Positions 23,958 to 36,020 of a stretch of DNA of 64,000 nucleotides are shown here, piece by piece. The translations under genes and the position numbers were made by a program. The notes under the pieces were generated by a model. That model ran no database searches, was not told the DNA's origin, and saw nothing but the letters and a program-made list of their open reading frames with translations. The DNA comes from Spongilla lacustris (Eukaryota > Porifera > Demospongiae > Spongillida > Spongillidae). Position 1 is the stretch's first letter. Each line of letters starts with the position of its first letter. The stretch is from contig OX442428.1 of assembly GCA_949361645.1 (NCBI GenBank), positions 7,228,964-7,292,963 on the forward strand, in the 5' to 3' direction.

Positions 23958-25279
23958 CTACACCATAACATATGAAGCTTCTAACTTGACATCTGGACAT
24001 GTGAGGAACTTTATCCAATAATCAAACATCTCACATCCTACATAATTCTGGTTGCAGTTGTTTCTGACACATTTTGCATCACTGGTGCCCAGACCGTACA
24101 GGTCTACAGTTACAGTAGTGTTGGCAGAGGAGGATACATTTGCAGCTATGAGGGAGGAGTTGGAACTGCAGTACACAAGACAGAAATGTGACTGGCCATC
24201 CTTGAAACAAGCACTTGATCACAGCTTTGTTCTGCCTTGAGACAAAACTGTAGCTTGCATTATTGAGGAGTTTTGAAAGAACTAGGGTAGCGTAGATAGC
24301 AACTGTCACCTGCGATAACGTCAGGAGTGTTTGCCACCCCCCTGTTTATTCTACAGAGCAGCGTCATTTGCGTAAAACTGTGTATAGTACTAACAAAGGA
24401 GCCTATTAGGGTTGTTTTAAACCTATGTAGAAAGATCCAAACTTATTATTTTTGTTTTTATACGCTATTAAAAGTGCGGGTGGCAACTACTCCATACTGG
24501 CGAACAAATGTATGTATGACAAATAGAAACATATCGGAACATTACCTTCCAAAAACAGGATATGCATGTCTGGATGAAAAGAAATTTTCAAATAATACTA
24601 CAGCCATCTGGTCTATATGCTGATATTGCAAACAGTAAGGTCACAATGGCTAAGGATTGGGAAAAAAAGGTCATTGCATTACTTTGTGCAGGAAGGGTTT
24701 AGTTACATTACACTAAACCCTTCCTGCACAATGGCAGGTAATACCCCTCATTACTTCCTATACTTTTTAAAAAGTTTTATTTGGCTTATATAGTTATTTC
24801 AATAAATCACAATGGGCATAGAAAGTAATAAACTGATGCTAACTTGCAGGCTTTGGGTTTTGAAACTGAATGTCACAGCTGTTGGTGGCATCTGGTGTGC
24901 CATTGGTGATGACATAAGCTGATGCTTTGCAGTAGTATACATGATTGGCCATGAGGTCATACATTGTACCACCCACCACCACACCCCTGTTAGTCAGGGT
25001 CGTGATGGGATAGGAGAGTAGGTCACTACCACAGCACACCAAACAGAAGTAAGGCTGTCCATCCAGAAATGTGCATGTTAGGTTGGCTGAGTCTGCAGCT
25101 GGATTAATATTGATGGTGAATGAACATGTTTCCTCACCAACACTCTCCACTGGATCACCAACTCTTGAGCTGCTAACAGAAGCTATTGAGATGAAGTAGT
25201 TGGCTGTACCATTGAGGTCACCAGCATAGTAACATGTCTTGGTAATATTATTACAGTGGTCTGAGGAAACATGAACCAA
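23958..25279 (-). pseudogene. Inverted E-type receptor relic 2
   Basis: Minus-strand copy of relic 1. 25279-24839 is open for 146 aa with exon 5-like and exon 6-like parts fused. Further along, about 24310-23958 matches gene E exon 7 (CSSNSSLIAANVSSSANTTV) but has a one-base insertion after KCLF that shifts the frame, plus a truncated end. Because both duplicates carry it, the inversion predates the duplication. Confidence 0.75.
24685..24730. repeat. Hairpin, second copy
   Basis: Same 19-bp-arm hairpin as at 18225-18270, conserved in the sister duplicate. Confidence 0.85.
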
Positions 25280-26426
25280 TCTGTTACATCTGCAATACTA
25301 TCACAGTTATTGTAATATCATAAACTGAAAATTTGACAACTGTATTGATCCTTTTTAAAAACTCTTGTATCCTAATTTGGTAATGATGCACAACCTGTTC
25401 AATTTGCAGTGTATATATGCTTTGAGCCCAAATATGGTCAACACCACAATGAGAACTTCAGCATCTCCTTCAATTCAACATCACTGTGTGGCATCAAGCA
25501 TTATATCCATGTGTTGGCTATATGTCTGAGTGGTTTGTAGATTTTGAACGTGGACAGAACCATTAATGATAAGATTGTTTTGGTTAGCACATCATGCTAT
25601 GGCCAGATTGATTGCACATGCATGGAAAAATGGAGAAGAAATTTAGCTTCATATCTACAGAAATGTTATGGTAAATTACTTGTGAAATTTAAGGAAAAAA
25701 ATCCATATATGCTTATGTTTCTATATATATTAATTATAAAATGATTCGATGCTTTTATTTTGTAAAGATCTGGAGTGATCACTGCTTGTTCATGTTTATG
25801 TCGTTTAAAGGCAACCGAAAATACGGAATAAAAGATTATTTTTAAAAAGCTTGATCTCGGGCAGAATTATTAAATAACAAGAGTACTAGTGTGGACACAT
25901 TAATAAACGTTATTCAAAAAAGCAGTCTGCTGCCTTCAATCTGAAACGTGTGGGTGTATACGGTATTATCGATGCATGAGACTTTCTATATCTGCAGAGT
26001 TGAGAAGAAAACTGGTAAGTTATTGTAGCGTGCTGAAACCGAATGCTTTTGTGAGATACGTTGGTCTTACTTTGTACAAGACAGGTTAGAAAGACTAATT
26101 TCGTAATGACAAAAATATCCATAACTGTACGATAGTAAGGCTGTGCGTAATCAGCTGGAATGATGAGCAGTATTTTTTATCTTTAAGTACATCATCTACT
26201 ATAATTTACATACGGTGGTAAGTAATGAAGTGTTACGGCGCTTATCGGCAATGTTTGAAACGATTGTAAACGAAAGCCTGAAAAGAGGACGATTCTCTTG
26301 CATACATTGTGTATGAAGAATGATATATATTAGTGAACGCTTCGGCTTCTAACATGAGCATAATGTTGCGTCAATATTGTGTACAAATGCGTGTAGCTTG
26401 ATTGCAATTCTACCACCTTAGAGAAG

Positions 26427-29400
26427 ATGTTTCTGAAGATATTGGCAATTCTTTTATTACATAAATTATGTAAGTTATACAGTTACGTACATATTTCCAC
26501 CCCATTTGCTCTACTCTTGTCCCCAGTCTGATGTCATATTTGTCCAGTGAATAAAAATGGTCATGTAATATATATTTAGTGTCAGTGCAGCAAGAGGGCA
26601 ATTAGTTAATTGAGTAATCAATGAACGCAACTGACATTGACAAGGGGAGAACTCACTTTTTTTAACAAAGCTAGCTGCTTTATAATACAAGTGGCATCAT
26701 GCACGAGCAACTAAACTACGAGTGTTTTTATTATTCAATGCTCATACAAATCTAACGTACTGTGATATGAATTTTTTTATGTATAGTACAAATTTCTCAC
26801 TTGTATTTTAAATAACAGTTAATTAGCCCCACAAATCAATGGCTGTTATAAAACATCTAATTCTGTGCAATATGAACATATGTGTATCATAACCTTTTCA
26901 ATCTATATGTATTTACCTCACATTCTATTTGAACAGGTGTGTCTGAGTACCTGGTTTGTCAGTTCCATAATGGTACCAGTTGTCCAAAGGTTGTATGTCC
27001 CAACACCACACTGAACTTCATCTGTAACATTGAGACACAACAGCTTGGGCACACAATATGGCTGCTACCAAATGGAACATGCAGAGACAATCTTTACCCT
27101 GATAGGATTGCCCTCCTCCAACCTATGTATGCTGGCTGCAATCCCAGCTCATCCTCTCAACATGGTACCTGTGGACCATTTTCAGCACAGACTGTGGCCA
27201 CCTCTGGATGTGTGAACTCTTCCCTGTCTGTTATTGCAACACAGCAGTTGAATGGAGCTGAAGTAAAGTGTATGAACTATGATGGGCATAACTATTCCCC
27301 TGTTGGAAATGCAACAATATCAGTTGTGGGTATGTTTAAAGCACACAAGTGCACAGCTATAAATAACTGTACTAATATTTTGCACATTTGACCAGAACAC
27401 AGTAGTAAACAGATCATGTTTTGTAACTAAGCAATCTACTAATGTGACTAAAACCAAAGCAATCTGCCCTTTCACCTTCACTTAGGCCTGCCAACGAACA
27501 TTTTCATTTAAATCGTTACAGTTTCCCCAAATTCAGACTTCTTTATTTGTAAGTTTATTAGCTGTACATGAAGTTCAACTCCATCAGACTTTGCAAGCCA
27601 TCAATTGCTACTGATGGGTTGCAGACTTGCTATGTTGACAGCACTAAAATACTAGTTGTATTGTTCAATACAGTAGGTGTAGTCAAGCGTATATGGCATC
27701 ATCATCTTTAATTTGCTGCTTTTTATTGACAGTGGATATGCAATGAGAAAGTATTATATATATACATGTAATTTGGTGGCCTTTGAAAAAGCTGCATTAA
27801 ATGGAATCCCTCTAATGTGGACATCAGTTTATGATGGTCAAGGTGCCCACATTTAAAGGATTTCTCAGTGAATGTAAAATTATGCCACTCAAAAGGTGTT
27901 TGATATCAAATGCATTCCACAATTTATGGATGTCAATAAATGATTCACTTTCCACCCCACACTGATCAGCTCCTCCATCTACACCAAACATATCAGTGAT
28001 GTCCACCTGTACAGAGATAGAGGTTCAATGGTCTGTGTCATCAAGCAAAGATAACCTCACTACTGTCATGATCAGTGCTAAATTGGGACTTCAAGATATT
28101 GAAGTTGCAAATGAATCGACTATCTGGAACACAGGCTCTCTAACATTTTATAATCTTATCAGTAACTCTTTCTACACCATAACATATGAGGCTTCTAACT
28201 GTGCTGGAAGCAGTGAAGCTAGCACTGGCATCTGGACATGTGAGGAACTTTATCTGCTTCAATTTAACATATACTGAAATCTTTATCCAGTACCCAGGCC
28301 ACCACAGGACATTCATGCTGATCATGTGATCTCTGGCACAAGTACCACATACCTAGAAGTGACATGGGCACCAGTGGTAAGCATACTTGTGTACTAATAC
28401 TCCAAAATTATAACAAGTCTTACCATCCAGAATAATACATTGACATACGTAATGAAGATATCTTCAGCTGAAGATTACATCACAGACATTTCAGTTCTCC
28501 TGGATCACTGTTCCAACACATGTCATGTTGCTATTGTCCTGACAACTGCTAACACTACAAACTACTTTGTATCTATGGCTTCTGTTAGCGGTTCAAGGGT
28601 TGGTCCTTTCAGTGATCCAGTGAAGAGTGTTAGTAAAGGTACCTTCAAACTTGCCATACATGTACCCTGTATTACCTTTTTTGCTTCAGTGGCAGTGTAA
28701 TAGTTCTTTTTTAAATTCTCTATGTTTAGAGCAAAGCAAAGAGTCCATCCTTTCCCCATGGTTTGCTCTGGCAGTGCTACCTGTGGTATTACTAGCTGTG
28801 GCTATTTGTTGTGCTTGCTTTGCACAGCATAAACTAACAAAAGCTTCAGTTGCAGATTCATATAGAAGCTCGGCTAACATATATTCTCCAGAGGGCGTAT
28901 CAAAGAGATGTGGGTAAGTGATATTTTTGAAAAGGTGAAAGTTTATTAATGCATTGATTTCAGCTCAGCACTTGCGACCACAACAAATGGATCTCTGCAC
29001 TCATGTATTACAATAAACAATACCAAGGTCAGTGAAAAAACACCCAGCTAGACATGGCACATAAAATTAATTAACATACATGTACGTACATTATCCTGCA
29101 GGGAGATACAGAAGCTCCTACTGCCTGTGCTAAGGCCTTGGACAACTCTCTTTACAAAACCAAGGCTTTAGATAGCTCACTTTATAGCACCTCCACGAAG
29201 ATGTGTATAGAAGGTACCAGAGGATTTGAGCAGTACAGTGAGGTTCGCAGAAGAGAAGAGACTGAACAGGTAAGTTAAACTTGGTCATTTTATGTGAGCA
29301 TTGTAGTAGTCAGGACAGTATTGTGCACAAATGTGGGTTGAAATATTATTATTATTATTCCTTGTGCTTCCATTTGCAATCACTCGATCAGTACTCATAC

Positions 29401-29580
29401 CCACGATGCAAAACAATTAGAGTGATTCCTATGGCAGCAAGTTCTGAAGGATACATTGAGGTGCCCAACATTGACTCCTGTGCAGACATTACTCCCATGG
29501 CAAACCATGGTGAAGCCAAAGACATTCCTCCCAGTGATGTGTGTGTGGAAAATGGCCATCTGGCTATCAAGGAGCTATAA
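26427..29580 (+). CDS. Receptor gene D: Ig/FN3 type I membrane protein, long tail
   Basis: 532 aa from nine exons: 26427-26469, 26937-27329, 27970-28239, 28291-28376, 28431-28632, 28730-28913, 28964-29027, 29102-29269 and 29392-29580. All junctions are GT-AG with agreeing phases (1,1,1,0,1,2,0,0). The signal peptide, Ig-like (15-145), two FN3-like domains (146-331) and transmembrane helix are almost the same as gene C. After YRS the protein continues into a tail of about 165 residues. It has paired NSLYKT and SSLYST motifs, QYSEV and GYIEV (two YxxV sites) and many Ser/Thr, and ends VENGHLAIKEL. The YxxV sites could bind SH2 proteins if phosphorylated (inference). A polyadenylation signal follows 12 nt after the stop. 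Confidence 0.83.
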
Positions 29581-29592
29581 GCTGTAGTCCTG

Positions 29593-29598
29593 AATAAA
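29593..29598 (+). terminator. Polyadenylation signal of gene D
   Basis: AATAAA lies 12 nt after the gene D stop codon. The position is unusually close but plausible for a compact 3'UTR. Confidence 0.55.
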
Positions 29599-29716
29599 AA
29601 GGCACTTGTGTTAGTTGTGTTATCTGTATTTAATGCTCACCATGTCTTGATCTCCATAGCAATGCTGTTAAAAAAAAACAAGCTATAGTAGTGGTACATT
29701 AACAGCAACCTCTAGT

Positions 29717-29719
<3 letters not shown>

Positions 29720-29787
<68 letters not shown>
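29720..29787. repeat. (CA)n microsatellite
   Basis: Uninterrupted AC dinucleotide run downstream of gene D. Confidence 0.95.
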
Positions 29788-29788
<1 letters not shown>

Positions 29789-31727
29789 TTACACGCACTT
29801 CCAGCACCAGCATCCTTTAATAAGTACACACCTTTTCTCCAATAAGAGCACACCTCCAGCAGCTGTATTCTTTAATAAAAGCACACTTCCAACAGCATAT
29901 CTTCATTACTAAATGCTCCTGATCTCAATAGTATGAACCCAGCTTGACTATTCTCCAGGCCATACATGTAAAGTACTTCATCATTCAAAGCACACATATT
30001 TAATCAAATTTGCCAGGGTTCATACAGCCAGATAAATTAAATGAAACATAAACAATAGTGGAACCGACTTTTAAATGTATTTTAGACAAAACAAAAGCTT
30101 ATCAAAGTCTCGGTCTGTTGTTTTGCATGACCTTATACGACACCTTCTTGGTCACGTTGCCTCAGCCATACAATGTTATAGAATTTTTTTTTTAGAAATA
30201 ACAATAACAGGTTGTTGGCCTACGTACATGTATACCTGTGTATATTTATACAATACTAAGATAATATTATTATTCCTAATACGGGGCGCGCGCGTCTTGC
30301 ATGACGTAATTAAATCGTTTCTTAATTAATTTCTAGTTCCTTTATTAATCAGCAGCGGCTTGGAAACAATCTACGAATTCATATAGGTAAGTGTATGGAA
30401 CCATGCAGGAAATGTCACATTTATAGACGAGTTTAGTTTTCTGTATTGTATTGTTTATAAGGATTGCTTTTTTCTTCATGCGGACAATGTACTATATGAC
30501 ATAATATGTACGAGGCTTCGAAAAAGCCAGACCACCGCGAATAAAAGGGCCGATGGGTTTGCACGAATACAACTTGTGCTCGGACACCTACACTACTTTA
30601 ATCCATCGCTTTCTTTGGCACAGTACTCACGGCGGACATTCTTGGCGCGGCACAAACTTGGTATATATCAGTTTTGTTTATCTCTGCCAGCAGGCAAAGA
30701 GTGGATGTTTGTACACACATCTATACTAATATATCAACATTCTTGTGGACCGGTAAAGAATATAATAATACTGACGCTCCCCCGTATACGTCCATAGCAT
30801 GACCTTGTGGGACCATAGGTTAATAACTGTTCCGTAAGGTTATTAAATATGTGGTGGGACTTGGATCACCAAAAGTTATCATGATGCCACATGCACATTT
30901 TTCCACCCCTGACTGAATGTTTCTAAGGTTAGTAACATACCCTTCAACTTTCGTACTCCTGCCGTGGGACCCATGTTTTGTAATTGGAACAATCTGAAGG
31001 CTAATAATAAGGTACTATAAAATAGTGTCCCCGGTCCATCGTAGCACCCAATGACATGAGAACTGTCAGAGTGCGTACAGAATTATACACCTGGGGTGGG
31101 GGAAGAGAGTTAATACCCTATTTTAGAAATGTTACCATGAATGTTTTTCTAAAGGTCAAGCCCTCGTTCTCTCCATCCCCTGGATTTTTTGGTTTGACCC
31201 TAAGATAGTTAAGTTGTTGTGATGCAGATGTATACATTGAAGAAATCCCCTCTTCAATACAAAGCATCTTATTTCTAGCTTTTATAGAAGGCTAGGATAG
31301 AGGGACGCCTCAAGGATAGAGGGACACTCCAGCATAGAGGCAGTGTCTACATCTCTCAGGCTGTTAGCTGCTCAATATCTGCTGGTCATCTCCAGAAAAG
31401 AGTCCATTGCTTTGGCTACAAGTACATGTGCGCTGCTCCCAGCTCTTCACTTGGTCTTGAGTGATAAGTCAGTCATGATAGCTGCACCTTTGAATGGCCA
31501 TGTGCAATCCACATTCTTGTGTCACTACCATCTAGTTGTCCTGGCTCTAACATCATGGGCCTAGACTGTGCCAATCATAAAATCACAATAACCCCCGAAC
31601 CTCTTGGTTTTGGAATACTATCTACTGGACCATCCAATAGATTACAACTGTCCAATTTATATACATAATTTATATATATATACCTAAATTATAACTTCAT
31701 CAAACACACTATGCTCTCTCACTTTCT

Positions 31728-31779
31728 CACACTCACACACATATGCACACACCATACACACACACAAACACACACACAA

Positions 31780-31812
<33 letters not shown>
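31728..31812. repeat. CA-rich microsatellite
   Basis: Imperfect CACACA tract just upstream of gene E. Confidence 0.85.
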
Positions 31813-31814
<2 letters not shown>

Positions 31815-31958
31815 ACAGCAGCTACATGAAGCATGAGTGCCTCCAACAGAACATTTTGGTTATATACAGATGGTAAGTATTATTACATGTCTTTAGATCG
31901 TTATTTTTGTTTGCAAGCACACACCTATTACAATTTTACAGGCATACCATTGAAGGGA

Positions 31959-34900
31959 ATGCATCTGCCATTTTTGATACTATGTCTGTTATCCATCAAA
32001 TATGTCTGTAAGTTTTACTGGCGTTTCTATAGTTTGCTGCATGTCAATGCTACTTTTCATCATCAGCTCTCCAGTTATTGATTGGGCACTTAGATGTGAA
32101 TATACTGTTATGAATTAGAACGAAAATAATGTTATTGTTTCAGATCTTGTAATGAAATAAGATAATCTATTTATAAACACATACATGTGATCCATCTACA
32201 TTACAGCTAATGAGGACATTAATATAATCTCATGATATTGCAAACATTGATAAATTGCATTAGCTATGGTTTTCTAATACCACAGGTGTGTCTGAGTACC
32301 TGGTTTGTCAGTTCCCTAATGGTACCAGTTGTCCAAAGGCTGTATGTCCCAACACCACACTGAATTTCATCTGTAACATTGAGACACAACAGCTTGGGTA
32401 CACACAATGGCTGCTACCAAATGGAACATGCAGAGTCTTATCTGACCCTGATAGGATCGCCCTCCTTCAACCTATATATGCTGGCTGCAATCCCAGCTCA
32501 TCCTCGCAACATGGTACCTGTGGACCATTTTCAGCACAGACTGTGGCCACCTCTGGATGTGTGAACTCTTCAATGTCTGTTATTGCAACACAGCAGTTGA
32601 ATGGAGCTGAAGTAAGGTGTATGAACTATGATGGGCATAACTTTTACCCTGTTGGAAATGCGACAATATCAATCACAGGTTGGGTACTTGTAAATATATA
32701 ATGCTGCTAATGTCACGATGAATACTCCCCCTTCCTCACAAGCAGCTGCTCCACACAAACCAAACATGTCAGCAATGTCCAGCTGCACAGAGATATATGT
32801 TCAATGGTTTATGTACTTCACTGAAAGTGATATTACTGCCACCACAATTATAATTTCATTGGGAGCTCAAGTCATTAATACTGAAAATGCTTACAACATC
32901 AAGTCTCTAACATTCAACAATCTGGTCAGTGACTGTCTTTACACCATAACATATGAGGCTTCTAACTGTGCTGGAAGGAGTGACGTTAGCATTGACATCT
33001 GGACATGTGAGGAACTTTTTCTGCTTCAATTTAAGATATGTAATCTCTACCTAGTGCCCAGGCCACCACAGGACATTCATGCAAGTCATGTGATCAATGT
33101 TACCACAAGATATGTACACTTAGTGGTGACTTGGACAAATCAGGTAACCATGGGAACACTAGCACTGTCCCAACATCACATCCCCTATCCAGGTACAAGC
33201 AGGCAATAACTGGTCATACGTACTGAACATATCATCTGGAGCTGGCCAGCCTAACAGATTGGTTCAGGTTTCCTCAGACCACTGTAATAATATTACCAAG
33301 ACATGTTACTATGCTGGTGACCTTAATGGTACTGCCAACTACTTCATCTCAATGGCTTCTGTTAGCAGCTCAAGAGTTGGTCCTTTTAGTGATCCAGTGG
33401 AGAGTGTTGGTGAGGAAACATGTTTATTTAAGGAGTAGTATTGTAATCACTCATTCTGTTACAACCATCCTGGGTGCAGCCTCTACCAGTTCTCTCCTTA
33501 CCATCAATATTAATCCAGCTACAGTCACAGCCAACCTAACCTGCACATTTCTGGATGGACAGCCTTACTTCTGTTTGGTGTGCTGTGGTAGTGACCTACT
33601 CTCCTATCCCATCAAGACCCTGACTAACAGGGGTGTGGTGGTGGGTGCTACGATATATGGCCTCATGGCCAATCATGTATACTACTGTAAAGCATCAGCT
33701 TATGTCATCACCAATGGCACATCATGTGATGGATTAGATGTCACAAATGCAAGTGTGACATTCAGTTTCAAAACTCTAAGCCTCCATGGTAATATACTCT
33801 TATTTCTTATATGCATTGGGGTCACATGGCTGATGAGGTGGTGTGAGGACTGTTGTATGTAGATAAAAAATCATAATGGGTTTAGAAACAAAGTCCAGGA
33901 TTATTTAGTGAAAGGATGATTTTATATAACAAAGGGAGGGTACAATTTCTTTTTGTAATGTAAAATTGATAATTGGAGATTGATGACCATCTTTTATGCC
34001 AGTTTTCAGAAAAATGTCAGGATATAATAGACAATAAACAAAGCAGCTACCCTTTTTCTATTGGTTATAAATCATTATTATTGTAGTTCAGAATGTATGG
34101 CCAAAATGCAATGTAATAGAATACAACAGATAAAGGAATACTAGATGCAATTGCATTTTCAGGAAGCCAACAATTATACTTTTTCAGGCAAGAACCAGCC
34201 ATTGTTTTGCAATATCAGCATAGTGACCAGGTAGCTGTAGTGTTGTTGAAAATCTCTTTTCATCCAAACCTGTTTTTGAAGAGTAATGTTTTTTTTAATT
34301 TTATTTATTTTAATTAATATTGCCATGCGTATACTTATGATTTCATGTTCTAGTAATAGTTTTTCAAAACTCCTCAAAAATACAAGCTACAGTCTTGTCT
34401 CAAGACACAAACACAGCTGTGATAAAGTGCTTGTTCCGGGATGGCCAGTCACATTTCTGCCTTGTGTGCTGCAGTTCCAACTCCTCCCTCATAGCTGCAA
34501 ATGTATCCACCTCTGCCAACACTACTGTAACTGTAGACTTGTACAGTCTGGGCACCAGGGATGCAACTGTCCTCTACTGCAATGCATCAGCACAAAATGT
34601 GTCACAAATGAACTGCAACCATCATGATGTGACCACTAGTGCATATGCTACTCAGGAAATGGCAGCAATATCAGGTATCTTGTTAGGTATGCACAATCCC
34701 ATTAATATTGTACTCCTTTTCAGATCTTCAGCTAGCTCTGATGTGCACATTTGGCTTCATTGTGTTTCTTTTTGTGGTGCTGTTCATGTGCCTGTGGAGG
34801 CAGTGTGGAAAGTATTTATTTCATAAACGAAAAATCGAATATTCTGTCACCATGAGTGAGCTGAAGTGAGTTATAAATAGATGCGTACATGTACATGTAT

Positions 34901-35623
34901 ACATGTACGTCCCTTGCTGGGATTCTATACTTTTCACATGTTACTAGCACCAGTTTCTTGATGGCTGAGAACACAGTAAAAGTGAGCTAATGTTTAGCAT
35001 TGAAGCATGATATGTGGTACTACAGCTAAAAAAAAGAAAGTTATATGACTGTGTGGTTGAATTTACTAAGGTCCACTGTGGGACATCAAGCCCTCATCAT
35101 CACATTTGCTTCTTTGTAGGAGGGGAGCATTAAGACGTTGGCAAACTCCATGTACCATCCTGTAGAGGACTCTGTGAAGGCTGGCATTACCACACCCAGG
35201 AAGACAAATGAACCATTGACCACTTGCAATTCGAAGTTTGAGGACGAAGCTGTGAGTGTAAGTACAAACTCCAACATACTAAGAAGTATTGAATGACTAT
35301 TCTTTGATGCTCCTGAAAGCATGGTCAGGACAAAATAAAATCTCTTAATGCAAGTATTTATAGATGTCTGTTATTTTTACCAAATGCAATCTTGCTTGCA
35401 GAGTCTTATGCCATACTCGTACACAAGTACAAAAAGAAATTCAAAAAGAAGTCAACTTGACGTCTCAGTCAGTGCAATGAGCCTGTATGATGCAATACCC
35501 AAAGACACCTGTTGTAGTGCCACGCCTACCATCACTACTGGTTCTGCAAACAAGTACGATTACATTGCAAATGGTGCGAATACTGGTCACACTCGCAGGG
35601 TGAAGATGTCGGCTTTGCTTTGA
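31959..35623 (+). CDS. Receptor gene E: Ig/FN3 receptor with two extra domains
   Basis: About 697 aa from ten exons: 31959-32007, 32286-32678, 32746-33006, 33055-33143, 33193-33409, 33480-33788, 34393-34674, 34724-34865, 35128-35257 and 35402-35623. Signal peptide 1-16 (MHLPFLILCLLSIKYV), Ig-like 17-147, FN3-like 148-234 and 235-336. Two related domains follow that A, C and D lack (337-439 and 440-533), each with C-x-F-x-DGQ and CLVCC motifs. The transmembrane helix is at about 536-558. The tail of about 135 residues contains SLYDAI, an ITIM-type sequence (S-x-Y-x-x-I), and YDYI. The exon 9 acceptor is the least certain: 35128 keeps the phase, whereas the stronger-looking TGTAG|GAGG at 35120 would shift it. 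It is the only intact source for the inverted relics at 18 and 25 kb. Confidence 0.78.
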
Positions 35624-36020
35624 AGCACATACTATTATTAATATTTTACTAGCAACTGCAATAGTATGTTTAATACTGTGTGTAGTATGTTTAATACTGT
35701 GTGTAGTATGTCAGTGCATAACTTTTATATGGGCTGTATTCTAATTAAATGTATATGGGTACCAATGGGAGACCTTATCTGTAATATTGAAATTGATCTA
35801 TGAAGGAGAGTACAATTAAATACACTTACATGTAGGTCGCATTGAAATACCATTTATGCATATATACAAAACATATGTGTACACATACACACACATGCAC
35901 ACGTATACACACATACACACATGTGCACACATACTCACACACATACATATACACACATGCATTATATAAAATTTTAGTCTACATCATTGAAGGTGGATGG
36001 GGGGTGTAACCGGTTAATCG
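35624..36020. other. Convergent intergenic spacer
   Basis: Separates the ends of gene E (+) and the TRIM-NHL gene (-). Contains a CA/CATA-rich tract at about 35866-35962 and a direct repeat of GTATGTTTAATACTGTGT near 35660-35700. Confidence 0.7.

Larger units (their letters stand above)
23345..28868 (+). repeat. Segmental duplication, unit 2 (gene D unit)
   Basis: Sister of 16995-23344 with very high identity by eye. Similarity stops abruptly inside the transmembrane exon at about 28868, right after the codons for YRS. Gene C continues with its own short tail there, while gene D switches to a different cytoplasmic sequence. Confidence 0.85.
29599..31958. other. Intergenic D to E, no gene recognised
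   Basis: Contains a (CA)n run (29720-29787), AT-rich sequence and a small direct repeat of a GGATAGAGGGAC phrase near 31295-31340. A short upstream exon for gene E is possible at 31833-31872 (ATG with a GTAAGT donor), but the signal-peptide ATG at 31959 is preferred. Confidence 0.5.
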
